In this document: piece after piece, positions 1 through 7,840 of the stretch
Position numbering within the stretch: position 1 is the first letter of the stretch
How the letters are laid out: each line of letters starts with the position of its first letter
Virus record (IMG/VR): IMGVR_UViG_3300008952_000266
Coordinates: 1 to 25,928 of that record
Direction: 5' to 3' (one strand)
Origin: a virus
DNA: 25,928 nt
Notes under the pieces: generated by a model
Seen by the model: only the letters and a program-made list of their open reading frames with translations
Databases searched by the model: none
What the model was told of the DNA's origin: nothing
Made by a program: the position numbers and the translations under genes

Positions 1-2357
1 GGGGTTACCGTTGCCGAGCACCCGTATCCTCGGAGCCTGACCGATGTCCTGACCGATGCATCCTCATCGGCGGCCAAGGCCGTCGGAACCCCACCGTTGT
101 CGGTTGCCAAGGCTCCCGAAATGGTCGTCCCTGTCCTAGTCGCATCGGGATCGGTCGAGGTAAAGTCAAGAGCCGCATCGCTGGTCGAGTCGGCATCGGA
201 TTTCAAATGGAGCTCGGCCCGAGCGAAATACTTTCGGTCGATTTGATCCACGTCATATTCCCGAGTTTGCAAAATTGATGAAACCGCAACGGTTTCGGAT
301 ACGGCGGACCCTGCGGTGACCGAGATTTGATCGCCCCCGTCAAAGCCTTCCACCCTATGCACTCCGCCTTCGGAAGTGGTAATATAGAGGGCATTTTCCG
401 ACCCTTCCCGAGCGACTAGCATGTCCCGAACGTTGAAGCCTGAAGATGCCACCGTGTCGATGGATTCCCAGCCCCGATTAAGTTCGGAATATATGAAAAT
501 GTAATTGTTCTCGGTCGCGCCGTCCAATGGGCAAGCGATGAATACCCGACCATCAAAATAGGCCGAGGTCGCCTTGTGGGCGTAGTCTTGATTGATGCGA
601 TCTATGTAGGGTTTGATCGGTTCGGAAATCGGGATCTCGAGCCCGCGCAAATTGTACTGATCCAAGAACTCGAGCCCGTAAATCCCCTGATCCGAAAGGA
701 AGTAAATCTTGTTTGCCACCTGGACGATTGAACGCCTGGCAGAGCACCCGACGTCGGGAGTGATCACGTTCATTCTCGCATCCGCCAGGCTCCCGCTGAC
801 CCCGTTTATTTGGGCAACGGATCTCCGGCAAAAGACGACCATTCGGTCCTCCGTAAAAGGCTCGAGGGCGACGACGTAATCAGCCGAGCCACCGGTAATC
901 TTGAACTGGTTCCCGATCACGTCGAAAGTGTCCCCGTCCATGATCTGACTAGCCACGATCTCATCCTGATTCGAGCGCTTGGTCGGAGTGGAATCGGAAG
1001 TGTAAAAGTAGGGCATCCAAAGCCGTCTTTGGTTCAAGACTGCAAACGGAGTGGCGGGCTGGTGGATAAAATAGGAAATCGCTTGGGGCTTTGAAAGCGT
1101 GAGCCCGACCGATTGGCCTAGACTGACGTTCTCGACTTCGAGGTTGAACTTGAAGATTGAAACCGAGGGGACGGCGGAGACTCGAACGGTTTCTCCGGCA
1201 AATATGCTCACCGGCACGTCAGCTTTGACGATGGAAAGTTCGTCCCCTTGACTTAGCCCGTGCGATGCTTCCGTAACCGTTACCACCCCGTCAGTCGCCT
1301 CGATGGCCGTGTCGGTGATGTATGCGGGCAAAGTATAACCCCCCGAAGTGACAAGCGTGAAGTCGTTGAAATATTGAGCGGTCGCTCCCGAGACGTTGAA
1401 AGTCTCCGACCCGGAATCAGCCGAGGTGACGGTGAAAGAGTTGGTGCTCGCTGTAGTTACTTTGTATACACCGTTTGGATTGGCCGTCCAGCCGCCCAAG
1501 CCGACAAGGGTGACGAAGTCATTGGCCACCCTACCGTGCGCAGTCGAGTTTACCGTGATAGTCGTCCCTGACCTGGAGGCCGAAGTGATGACCTTACTGG
1601 TCAAAGTCGGAGTCGATTGGAAGGAAGTCTTTTTACCCCGGAAAATGTAAACCTTGTTAAAAGCTTGTAGCAATTCGCAACGGTCCGAAACCGTGTTCGA
1701 GCCGGGATAGCGAACCTTGAATTTTACTCGATCCCGAAGCCTGAGAATGTCGCAAACCGAGTTTGTGGCCGTGAAGATATAGTCGTCACTATTGTCAGAG
1801 TTCGGATCGGAGAATACCGCCGACCCGTAAACTTCGTTTATCCCGTCGTCGTTTAAAGTGAACGGAGTGTTTGTGATTGCCGTCGAGGCCGGCCAGGCGA
1901 GGGAAGATGCGGAAGTGGTAAACGACTCGTTTGCGGCGGTTTGAGCAAAGGTCAGTTGCTTGTTCGTGTAGGAGATGGAGACGAGCGAGTGCGTACCGTT
2001 GGGGTCTACTGAGAACCCGGTAAGTCCGGCAACGGTAAAGTTTTCGCCGGGAACGAAAGCCGTGCTGGGGGTTTCGGAAAGCGTGAGGGTAACGACGTTG
2101 GATTGACGCTGGGCGGCGCTTATGACGTAGGGCAATCGAATGGCATCAGCGTCAAGCGTGATTGCTCCCGAAAGAGTTTGCAGTCCCTTTCGGGGTTGCC
2201 AGGTCCCATCCTTTTTCATCCGCCCGTTTTGGGAAAGCTGAACTTCGCCCGGTTGCAATTGGGTAGCCCGAAGCCGGGCGTTCATCCTCAAAAAAAAAGT
2301 ATCACCCTCCGAGACGTAGCGGTCGTCCAATTTCCCATATTGCCGATAACGACTCAT
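1..2357 (-). CDS. Tail nozzle/stabilisation-like beta-propeller protein, 3' end outside window
   Basis: An open frame of 785 codons runs from the ATG at 2357 to the left edge without a stop, so the C-terminus is missing. The start overlaps the preceding gene's stop as ATGA. Residues about 430-650 (for example SQIMDGDTFDVIGNQFKITG, then VANKIYFLSDQGIYGLE and NYIFIYSELNRGWESI) resemble beta-propeller tail nozzle or stabilisation proteins of podoviruses (T7 gp12, P22 gp10 type). Three beta-rich inserts at about 85-145, 255-325 and 353-402 share the pattern VTVT...HG...GD...G...NG...F. The last ORF of the structural block and its size fit a tail component. The tail role is moderately sure; the exact family is inferred without a search. 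Confidence 0.75.
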   Translation of the reverse strand, partial: MSRYRQYGKLDDRYVSEGDTFFLRMNARLRATQLQPGEVQLSQNGRMKKDGTWQPRKGLQTLSGAITLDADAIRLPYVISAAQRQSNVVTLTLSETPSTAFVPGENFTVAGLTGFSVDPNGTHSLVSISYTNKQLTFAQTAANESFTTSASSLAWPASTAITNTPFTLNDDGINEVYGSAVFSDPNSDNSDDYIFTATNSVCDILRLRDRVKFKVRYPGSNTVSDRCELLQAFNKVYIFRGKKTSFQSTPTLTSKVITSASRSGTTITVNSTAHGRVANDFVTLVGLGGWTANPNGVYKVTTASTNSFTVTSADSGSETFNVSGATAQYFNDFTLVTSGGYTLPAYITDTAIEATDGVVTVTEASHGLSQGDELSIVKADVPVSIFAGETVRVSAVPSVSIFKFNLEVENVSLGQSVGLTLSKPQAISYFIHQPATPFAVLNQRRLWMPYFYTSDSTPTKRSNQDEIVASQIMDGDTFDVIGNQFKITGGSADYVVALEPFTEDRMVVFCRRSVAQINGVSGSLADARMNVITPDVGCSARRSIVQVANKIYFLSDQGIYGLEFLDQYNLRGLEIPISEPIKPYIDRINQDYAHKATSAYFDGRVFIACPLDGATENNYIFIYSELNRGWESIDTVASSGFNVRDMLVAREGSENALYITTSEGGVHRVEGFDGGDQISVTAGSAVSETVAVSSILQTREYDVDQIDRKYFARAELHLKSDADSTSDAALDFTSTDPDATRTGTTISGALATDNGGVPTALAADEDASVRTSVRLRGYGCSATVT

Positions 2358-2503
2358 TTTCGCTTTCGGATTTCTTGGTAAAGCTTGACTAGCATGAAAA
2401 TAATGGTGAGCGAGCCGGCGACTACTCCGATATACTCATGGAGAGATCCTGAGAAAACCGTGGCCGTTCCGCCCATCCCGATAAGTGAGTCCTTGTCAAT
2501 CAT
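2354..2503 (-). CDS. 49-residue single-span membrane protein, holin candidate
   Basis: A 49-codon frame starts MIDKDSLIGMGG and holds one hydrophobic segment at about residues 25-38 (IGVVAGSLTIIFML), followed by a basic C-terminus (KLYQEIRKRK). Its ATG overlaps the stop of the 39-residue gene upstream, and its stop overlaps the tail-protein start, both as ATGA, which argues that it is translated as part of the operon. Size, one membrane span, charged tail and position between a lipoprotein and a tail gene fit a small holin. No family was recognised by sequence, so the lysis role is inferred from context. Confidence 0.65.
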   Translation of the reverse strand: MIDKDSLIGMGGTATVFSGSLHEYIGVVAGSLTIIFMLVKLYQEIRKRK

Positions 2504-2619
2504 CCCCAAAGCCAATCAATTAAAATGATTGCGATTAACGTAGCGGCGAACCAAGTGATCATCTTTCCTTGCTTTGTCATTCCTCGATACAATTCGAGTA
2601 GTGGCTTAAGATTTTTCAT
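2500..2619 (-). CDS. 39-residue membrane protein, possible holin or lysis partner
   Basis: The frame MKNLKPLLELYRGMTKQGKM is followed by a hydrophobic stretch ITWFAATLIAIILIDWLWG that ends the protein. The N-terminal half is basic and would stay in the cytoplasm. The stop overlaps the next start as ATGA (2500-2503), and the start lies 14 nt inside the end of the lipoprotein gene. Two tiny membrane proteins in tandem after a lipoprotein suggest a lysis cassette (holin pair or holin plus antiholin). No endolysin is visible in this window, so this stays an inference. Confidence 0.6.
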   Translation of the reverse strand: MKNLKPLLELYRGMTKQGKMITWFAATLIAIILIDWLWG

Positions 2620-3037
2620 TTGTTGGAAAAGGTGGACGGGTAAGATGTTTTTTCGAACACGATTCCGCAGTTTTACGTGCTACAAAAATGGGGATCGAAA
2701 GGTATGCACCGAGGAGGCAGGCCGCAATGATGAGAATCCTCTTCACGGTGGAAACGAAGGAGTCGAACATGCCTTGATGCTCGCCCATCTGATTTTCTAT
2801 CAAGCCCTCAACATCTCCGTGGGTAAGCTGAGTGATCGTCTCCTCGGCCTCAATTAATGCGTCCTTGTTTTTCAAAGCTTCCCCCGCAATCGCGCCCGTG
2901 CCTGCGCCTAGGGCTCCCCCGACCGGTCCTGCAATACTGCCAACGCCTCCGCCGGCGATTGCTCCCAAAGTCGGATAGGTCGAGCGGAATGAACAACTCG
3001 AAACGAGGAGGCAAGCAATTATGCAAAAATAGATCAT
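2606..3037 (-). CDS. Glycine-zipper lipoprotein with second membrane span
   Basis: The 143-residue product begins MIYFCIIACLLVSSCSF, a signal peptide ending in a lipobox (VSSC), so acylation at Cys15 is predicted. Residues about 23-54 form a Gly/Ala zipper (GAIAGGGVGSIAGPVGGALG), as in outer-membrane lipoproteins and some membrane-active proteins. A second hydrophobic segment (ILIIAACLLGAYLSIPIFVA) lies at about 101-120, before a basic tail. The start overlaps the upstream 75-residue gene as ATGA. Together with the two following small membrane proteins it may form the lysis cassette, perhaps in a spanin-like role. That role is inferred. The lipoprotein signal is read directly. Confidence 0.7.
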   Translation of the reverse strand: MIYFCIIACLLVSSCSFRSTYPTLGAIAGGGVGSIAGPVGGALGAGTGAIAGEALKNKDALIEAEETITQLTHGDVEGLIENQMGEHQGMFDSFVSTVKRILIIAACLLGAYLSIPIFVARKTAESCSKKHLTRPPFPTNEKS

Positions 3038-3261
3038 TCGGGCAATTCGGGGGCGGGTTCTTCGACAAACTCGACGTTCTCGGCAACGTCATCGGCTTTC
3101 CAAGTCCCGCTTTCTTTTACGCGAAGTAACCACTTGCCGCCCCGCTCTTCGGGAATCGCGTAATTGGTAGTACCCTTGCCGTCAGGTATCCCCAACAGCC
3201 CCATCAACCGTTGATTTTCTGCTTTTGCGGATGCCGAGGTGGTGTGTACTGAATATTTCAT
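3034..3261 (-). CDS. 75-residue hypothetical protein
   Basis: The frame starts MKYSVHTTSASAKAENQRLM and ends with an acidic, Pro-rich tail (EEPAPELPE). There is no signal peptide or membrane span. It begins one base after the LamG-like gene and its stop overlaps the lipoprotein start as ATGA, so it is embedded in the late operon. No family was recognised. It is probably a small virion or assembly protein by position only. Confidence 0.6.
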   Translation of the reverse strand: MKYSVHTTSASAKAENQRLMGLLGIPDGKGTTNYAIPEERGGKWLLRVKESGTWKADDVAENVEFVEEPAPELPE

Positions 3262-3262
3262 T

Positions 3263-4138
3263 TTAGCTAAACGCTGTAGTTGTTATGCCGTATTTGTTGG
3301 TAATGTAGAGGCGGATTGTGTTGAGGTCAGAAGTGGAAAGCGCGCTTGAGAAAATTAGAATTTCGGAAACTGTACCATTCTGATAACCAAACTGCCCTTG
3401 TCCTATTGTTTCAATCTCCATGTCATTTGTACGACTCGCAGGCCCGTATATGCTAGTTCCTCCTGACTCAAACACTTCGGCACTTGTACCGTCTCGGTGC
3501 AGAGTATGCATATTAAAAACACTAGTGTCGGAAACTGCACCCGAACCACCTCCAAAAAAGTAATCCTGCCCAAAATACTCCCAAAACGCTTTAGTGTAAG
3601 AAGACGCTTTTAAAAGGTAAAAACTACCTGCGGCGAGGGATTGTGAAACAAATATTGCGGTACACGAACCAGTTACAGACCAAGCATTTGTTAAATCAAA
3701 CTTATCAGTAGCCCAAGAAAGCGCGGGTTGCGACCCTGGGCCTGACGAAGCATCCTTGAAAGTGGGTTGATATGACGCACTGGATTGCGTAGCATCGTAG
3801 TCGGTAGTGTTTCCGCTTCTATCTCCCCATGTGCTTACTGCTGCGCCGTCTGCGGGGTTATTTGCGGCATCAGCACCGTCTAATATAGTAGCATCGTAGT
3901 GTATGTCGGGTGACGTACTTAAATAATAAGTAGCGGATGCTGATGACCAAAGTCCCGTAGGATAGTGAAGTTCGTTCGTGCCCACCGTCGAATATGCGAT
4001 ACCATCGGAATCGTAGACGCGCCAAACTGTGCCGTCGTAAGTAATTATCCGATTTGTGTCAGTCTCGAAAAGGGTGTCTCCTAAGCTTGGAGAAGCTGGG
4101 CGAGCGCCCGAAGTGCATGTGTCAAGTATACTAGCCAT
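3263..4138 (-). CDS. LamG/concanavalin A-like protein, putative surface-binding virion protein
   Basis: This 291-residue protein has an N-terminal module (LGDTLFETDTNRIITYDGTV, then WRVYD) that is also found in the neighbouring 68-residue protein. A body of about residues 75-290 follows with features of a LamG/ConA-like jelly roll: GDRSGNTTDY at the start, a central Gly/Ser-rich strand region, and VSEILIFSSALSTSDLNTI with ITNKYGI at the end. That closing pattern is typical of LamG-type domains in phage and bacterial surface proteins. It probably binds carbohydrate or decorates the virion. Base composition is visibly more AT-rich than its neighbours and codon choice differs (many ACT, AGT, TTA), suggesting recent acquisition or fast evolution. 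Confidence 0.7.
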   Translation of the reverse strand: MASILDTCTSGARPASPSLGDTLFETDTNRIITYDGTVWRVYDSDGIAYSTVGTNELHYPTGLWSSASATYYLSTSPDIHYDATILDGADAANNPADGAAVSTWGDRSGNTTDYDATQSSASYQPTFKDASSGPGSQPALSWATDKFDLTNAWSVTGSCTAIFVSQSLAAGSFYLLKASSYTKAFWEYFGQDYFFGGGSGAVSDTSVFNMHTLHRDGTSAEVFESGGTSIYGPASRTNDMEIETIGQGQFGYQNGTVSEILIFSSALSTSDLNTIRLYITNKYGITTTAFS

Positions 4139-4150
4139 GATATTTTTAAT

Positions 4151-4357
4151 TTAATCGTTTTCAAACTTACGCCAGTGCGATCCGTCATAAACGTACAAGT
4201 CATAAGTGTCGGTCCCGAAAGCCACTTGTCCTACCACTGCTCCAGTAGAAGCTCGGATGTTTGCTTCCGTATCAAAATCCGTATCGAACCCACCAGGCGC
4301 ACTTGCGGTGGGTTGGCCCCCGATACCGATAAAAAGTCCAAGCCCGAGGTTAGGCAT
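4151..4357 (-). CDS. 68-residue virion-associated protein sharing the TDT-YDG-WR module
   Basis: I place the start at the ATG at 4357 (MPNLGLGLFIGIGG), which follows AGGA by a few bases and comes just after the upstream stop. A longer frame from 4420 would overlap the upstream gene by 58 nt. The C-terminal half (GQVAFGTDTYDLYVYDGSHW, then RKFEND) matches the N-terminal module of the LamG-like protein (GDTLFETDTNRIITYDGTVW). In phage tail and fibre proteins such short modules often sit at the attachment end. Function is unknown. The shared module suggests that the two proteins occupy related positions in the virion. Confidence 0.55.
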   Translation of the reverse strand: MPNLGLGLFIGIGGQPTASAPGGFDTDFDTEANIRASTGAVVGQVAFGTDTYDLYVYDGSHWRKFEND

Positions 4358-4362
4358 TTTTC

Positions 4363-4632
4363 CTACGCTTTGTAGAGCAACGCCCCACCACTTGCCAAAG
4401 TCACCGAAGTTGCCGGGCAATAGATAACTTGCCCTTGGCTAAAGACCGTTGCGTCACTTATGAGATCCGCCGAGTCATCCATTTTGCCGGTGATTGCTCC
4501 AAGGACCGAGTCCTCGGTGAATTGGATCGCCGTGAAGCCGTCCGTTCCGTTTGTCCGAGCGACCGTGTCATTCACGTACTCGCAACCGTTAGCACCCATG
4601 CTGTTAAGAATATTTACTCCTGATAAGCCCAT
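4363..4632 (-). CDS. 89-residue hypothetical virion protein
   Basis: The frame begins MGLSGVNILNSMGANGCEYV and is rich in Thr, Ser, Gly and Asp with no membrane segment, a composition typical of small decoration or head-fibre proteins. It lies between the adaptor-like and LamG-like genes. Upstream of the ATG the sequence is AT-rich without a clear ribosome-binding site. No family was recognised, so the structural role rests on position and composition. Confidence 0.6.
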   Translation of the reverse strand: MGLSGVNILNSMGANGCEYVNDTVARTNGTDGFTAIQFTEDSVLGAITGKMDDSADLISDATVFSQGQVIYCPATSVTLASGGALLYKA

Positions 4633-4641
4633 GATATTTTT

Positions 4642-5268
4642 TTATGTTACTTGTAAAATTGAAACGCCGAGTTGATAGCTCGGATAAGTTTGTACCGCGA
4701 TTTTGTTCATCCCTTCGAGGCGCTCGACTCGGTCGATTTCCAAGGCTAGGGTTTCCTCGGCCATTTGCTCCTGAGCGAGACTCTTTTCCAATTGACCATC
4801 CGCCTTGTACCAGTCACTGACGCAAGCGAGCAAAAGGTAACGCTCGAGGAATCGAGGGAGGGTCGTCGTGCCGTCTCCGTAATCGTTTGCAGGGACTTGA
4901 TTTCCAACGACGAAGACCGAAGTGTCGGACGATTCGGCGGGCAAAATCAAATAGCCATCGACCAATCGATAATCGATTTGAACGGCCGTTCGGTCAGCAT
5001 ACGGGTTCTTGTCGTAGACCCCGAACACGTCAAGAATTGCGGAGTTGTCGATTTGCACGGCTTTGTCAGCCGGTACGGGTGTAGTGGTAGCCGCAACCGA
5101 AAGCTCGACGACCTTCATCAATTCGGGCCACTTGGCTCTTGTCCAGGCTCCCTTGACCCGATCATTCAGGCTGTTCTTGAATGCCGTCTCCTCGACCGCT
5201 AAAAGCGAGTCCACCCCGATTGCCGAGGTGAAGCGAGCCTTTAAGTCTGCATAGGTGACGGTCCTCAT
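4642..5268 (-). CDS. Putative head-tail adaptor protein
   Basis: The 208-residue product (MRTVTYADLKARFTSAIG...) is mostly helical at both ends with a beta-rich centre, and contains FLERYLLLACVSDWYKADGQ followed by a charged helix rich in Glu and Gln. That layout (a helical bundle able to form a ring under the portal) and the position after portal, scaffold and capsid match podoviral adaptor proteins such as T7 gp11 or P22 gp4. No diagnostic motif proves this. The start overlaps the upstream stop as TAATG. Confidence 0.55.
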   Translation of the reverse strand: MRTVTYADLKARFTSAIGVDSLLAVEETAFKNSLNDRVKGAWTRAKWPELMKVVELSVAATTTPVPADKAVQIDNSAILDVFGVYDKNPYADRTAVQIDYRLVDGYLILPAESSDTSVFVVGNQVPANDYGDGTTTLPRFLERYLLLACVSDWYKADGQLEKSLAQEQMAEETLALEIDRVERLEGMNKIAVQTYPSYQLGVSILQVT

Positions 5269-5576
5269 TAACTGCCTATAACTGTCTCGGGATTCGCTTT
5301 GGCAAAATCCCGTCTATATTCTGCATCTGACATTGCTCCGGGGCGCTCGATCTCGTGACGTAAGAACGTTGTCGAATCGATGGCCGAGACCAGGCGAAAG
5401 TCACCCGATCCCTTGACTTGCTCGGCGGCCTTCCTCGTAGCAATCGAACGATTGCGATAGCCCGCTTTTTCCCGCCTGGCATCCGCTTCGGATTTTCGCG
5501 TAAGATATTCGGCCATTTCCTCGCCCGACATTCCGCCGCTTCTCTTCCCGCCCCTTACGATAATATTAAGACTCAT
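5268..5576 (-). CDS. 102-residue hypothetical protein directly after the capsid terminator
   Basis: The frame starts MSLNIIVRGGKRSGGMSGEE and is basic and helical with no recognised domain. The ATG at 5576 lies only 4 bases from the U-tract of the capsid terminator and has no ribosome-binding site, so the internal ATG at 5531 (MSGEEMAEYL), preceded by a purine-rich run, is a real alternative. Expression would depend on terminator read-through or a promoter inside the capsid gene. Its stop overlaps the adaptor start (TAATG). Confidence 0.6.
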   Translation of the reverse strand: MSLNIIVRGGKRSGGMSGEEMAEYLTRKSEADARREKAGYRNRSIATRKAAEQVKGSGDFRLVSAIDSTTFLRHEIERPGAMSDAEYRRDFAKANPETVIGS

Positions 5577-5580
5577 GCTT

Positions 5581-5626
5581 TTAAAAAGAAAAAGGGGAGC
5601 CGGCTACCCCATGAAACCGGCTCCCC
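5581..5626 (-). terminator. Strong intrinsic terminator after the capsid gene
   Basis: On the minus strand a perfect 10-bp stem, GGGGAGCCGG (5626-5617) with CCGGCTCCCC (5603-5594), encloses a 13-nt loop and is followed at once by TTTTTCTTTTT (5593-5583). This is a textbook Rho-independent terminator. It lies 36 bases after the capsid stop and would cut transcript levels for all genes further left, setting a high capsid-to-tail ratio. Confidence 0.92.
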
Positions 5627-5661
5627 ACACATAACCAATCGATATGAATAACTAACCGAAA

Positions 5662-6681
5662 TCAAACGATACTTCCAAGGGCTCGGGGATTGGCCACGCG
5701 AATGGTAGCCATTGCCTCTGAGAATGCCCTTTTTCCGGCTCCGTTGTCAGGAAGATCCTGAACGGTGATGCCTTCCAAGAACTTGATCGAAACAGTGTCA
5801 TCGCCGGGGATCAGGTAAGCGCGATCAGTGTTGACCGTACCCTCAACCGTATCGGTTCCGCTTGCGCTACCGTCAACACGTCCCAAAAACAAATCGGGGA
5901 TGATGTTGATGGTGGAATAATCGGAAACGTAAGTCAGAACCGAACGAACGAGAGTTTTGCCGCTGACGTCCTGATCGAAACTAAAGTTTCCGTTGGAAGT
6001 CGTCGAGCGGGTGTAGTCCGTAATCTTGTTCATAACGGCGGGACCGGCGAACAGATTGTAAGTACCCTTTGATCCTGCGGCAGTATAAACAGCCTGGAGA
6101 AGTCCACGGAATGCGGATTCGGTCAAGCTGGCGAGAGAGACTCTCGAACCACTAACTGCACGGAAGCCCTGCTTGAGGGAAGTGTCGAAAGTGTTGCCGG
6201 TTGCAGTCGGATCAGACCATATTCCGAGTCCGGCCATCTTGGCCCCTGCGGAGGAAGTCCCTGCGGACTGATCGTTGCCCGAACCAATTGCAGTCTCGAG
6301 ACTGTTCTTCAGTTGAATCAAACTCTTGGCCTTGGATGCGGCAAAGAGAGATCCGCCAGGAGCGACGTCGATCATTTCCGCTTGGCGCGAAACAGAGAAG
6401 ATGTCGCGTAAGGTTTGCACCCTATTGCCAAGCCTTGCCCGAGTGTCGATCAAATTGGCGGCATCGGAGATCGTAAGATCGACCCCGTCGATTACTCCAC
6501 CAATTTCAGGCGAGGCGAGGCTGTCCACAAGCCACTCGTTCAGAGTAGCCTTTGGAGCGGCGGATTGTGATAAAGTTGCGAAGAGCGGGGTCTCGGTGGG
6601 CTCCACCGTGCGCAAAACATTTTCCAAATTTTCACGCGCTCCCTTCGTACTTACTACATTGTAAGATGTTGCAATAGCCAT
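5662..6681 (-). CDS. Major capsid protein, SU10-type (HK97 fold)
   Basis: The 339-residue product begins MAIATSYNVVSTKGARENLE and shows the family's N-terminal pattern: ETPLFATL at about 30-37, then NEWLVDSL at about 48-55, followed by RLGNRVQTLRDIFSVSRQAE. This arrangement is that of the SU10-like major capsid proteins (DUF5309 type, HK97 fold), which are usually 300-350 residues. It follows the scaffold gene by 34 bases and is the last gene before a strong terminator, as expected for the most abundant virion protein. AAGGAA precedes the start by about ten bases. The family call comes from pattern memory, without a search. Confidence 0.85.
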   Translation of the reverse strand: MAIATSYNVVSTKGARENLENVLRTVEPTETPLFATLSQSAAPKATLNEWLVDSLASPEIGGVIDGVDLTISDAANLIDTRARLGNRVQTLRDIFSVSRQAEMIDVAPGGSLFAASKAKSLIQLKNSLETAIGSGNDQSAGTSSAGAKMAGLGIWSDPTATGNTFDTSLKQGFRAVSGSRVSLASLTESAFRGLLQAVYTAAGSKGTYNLFAGPAVMNKITDYTRSTTSNGNFSFDQDVSGKTLVRSVLTYVSDYSTINIIPDLFLGRVDGSASGTDTVEGTVNTDRAYLIPGDDTVSIKFLEGITVQDLPDNGAGKRAFSEAMATIRVANPRALGSIV

Positions 6682-6715
6682 TTTATATAATTCCTTTTTT
6701 TAAGTTTTGTAAATT

Positions 6716-7735
6716 TTAGTCCGCAAGAAATGCGGCAAGATCGTTTTCCGAGAGTTGTTTACGCTCCAAGAGCTTCGATTTTTCTACAGTCGCTCGAGTG
6801 GCCGCCGTTTGAACGGGTGGGCTGGAATCTCCGATCTCGCTTGGCGGTGGAGCCTTGGCCTTTCTTTTCTTGGCCGGCTTGCCCGCTTTGGATTGATCCG
6901 CTTTGATTGCCTCGACTCCCCTAGCCAGGGTTGCCGCTACAAAATCAGCGTTCGGGAGGGATTGCAGAATGTGCGAATATTGGCTTTGAATTTGGTCGAA
7001 AATTTCCTTTCGATCTTCAAACCCTTCGCTCTTCTCGATCCACGGGTGAGTCGCTTGAGTGTCCTTCGCCCATTGGGCTTGAGACTGAAGATGTTGAGCC
7101 CTTTCGGGGATCTTCTCGGTCAAGTAGTCTTCGGCTTGGGTCAGTATTCCCCGGATTTCATCATCCGAATAATCTTTCCCATCGACCTCCACGTACTCCT
7201 TCCCGATGTGCTGGAGACTCCACCTCTTGGCCGCCAAAGCTTCCTTTCTCAAAGACTCCAATTCCTCAAAGGTATTGACCTCTTCAAGTGCCGGCTTTTG
7301 CGGTTCGGTTGCGGATTGCGGATTGGCTTTCAATGCGTCAATCTCGGCCTTTAAAGCTTCGGCATTTTCCTCTGCGGATTTTGCTCGAGCGGTCAGTTTA
7401 TTAACTTGCTTGAGCAACTTACCTACTGCTTTTGGTGGCTCGGCTTCGGCCTCTTCAGCGTCTTCCTCCTCCTCCTCAACTTCTTCCTCCGATTCCTCTT
7501 CCGATTCCTCTTCGGTTGACTGTAAAAGAACGTCCTCCTGGTCGGTTTCCGCATCTGCTTCGGGCTGAGTCTCGGACTCTTCCGACGCTTCGGAATCCTC
7601 TTGGGCTTCAGCCTCTTCGACCTTGTCAACGAACGATGCCGTCAACTCCTCCAAAGTGGTTATGGAACCCTGCGTTTCTGTCTCTGCTCCCGTTTCTTCC
7701 GTACCCGGAGCCTCGGTCGTTGAACTTTCTGCCAT
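6716..7735 (-). CDS. Capsid scaffolding protein
   Basis: This 339-residue protein has a very acidic, low-complexity N-terminal third (long runs of Glu, Asp, Ser, Ala), a central coiled coil around residues 105-140 (LLKQVNKLTARAKSAEENAE), a second helical region, and a basic Lys/Ala/Pro patch near the end (KPAKKRKAKAPPPSEI) before a short helical C-terminus. Acidic and helical composition with a basic C-terminal capsid-contact region immediately upstream of the capsid gene is the usual picture for phage scaffolds. AGGA lies just before the ATG. The call rests on architecture and gene order. Confidence 0.8.
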   Translation of the reverse strand: MAESSTTEAPGTEETGAETETQGSITTLEELTASFVDKVEEAEAQEDSEASEESETQPEADAETDQEDVLLQSTEEESEEESEEEVEEEEEDAEEAEAEPPKAVGKLLKQVNKLTARAKSAEENAEALKAEIDALKANPQSATEPQKPALEEVNTFEELESLRKEALAAKRWSLQHIGKEYVEVDGKDYSDDEIRGILTQAEDYLTEKIPERAQHLQSQAQWAKDTQATHPWIEKSEGFEDRKEIFDQIQSQYSHILQSLPNADFVAATLARGVEAIKADQSKAGKPAKKRKAKAPPPSEIGDSSPPVQTAATRATVEKSKLLERKQLSENDLAAFLAD

Positions 7736-7840
7736 AATTTTCCTGCGTTTGTAGAGTTCGCACTCTCTTGCTTGAATCTGCGCGACGTATATGTCCCGCC
7801 AGTTACGATTTTAGCAGGGGGTCAGGAAAATTATTAAGGG

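Noticed and set aside
7777-7790. Small hairpin AGAGT-GCGA-ACTCT before the scaffold gene
   Set aside because: Only five pairs in a short gap with no other signal. Expected by chance in 26 kb.
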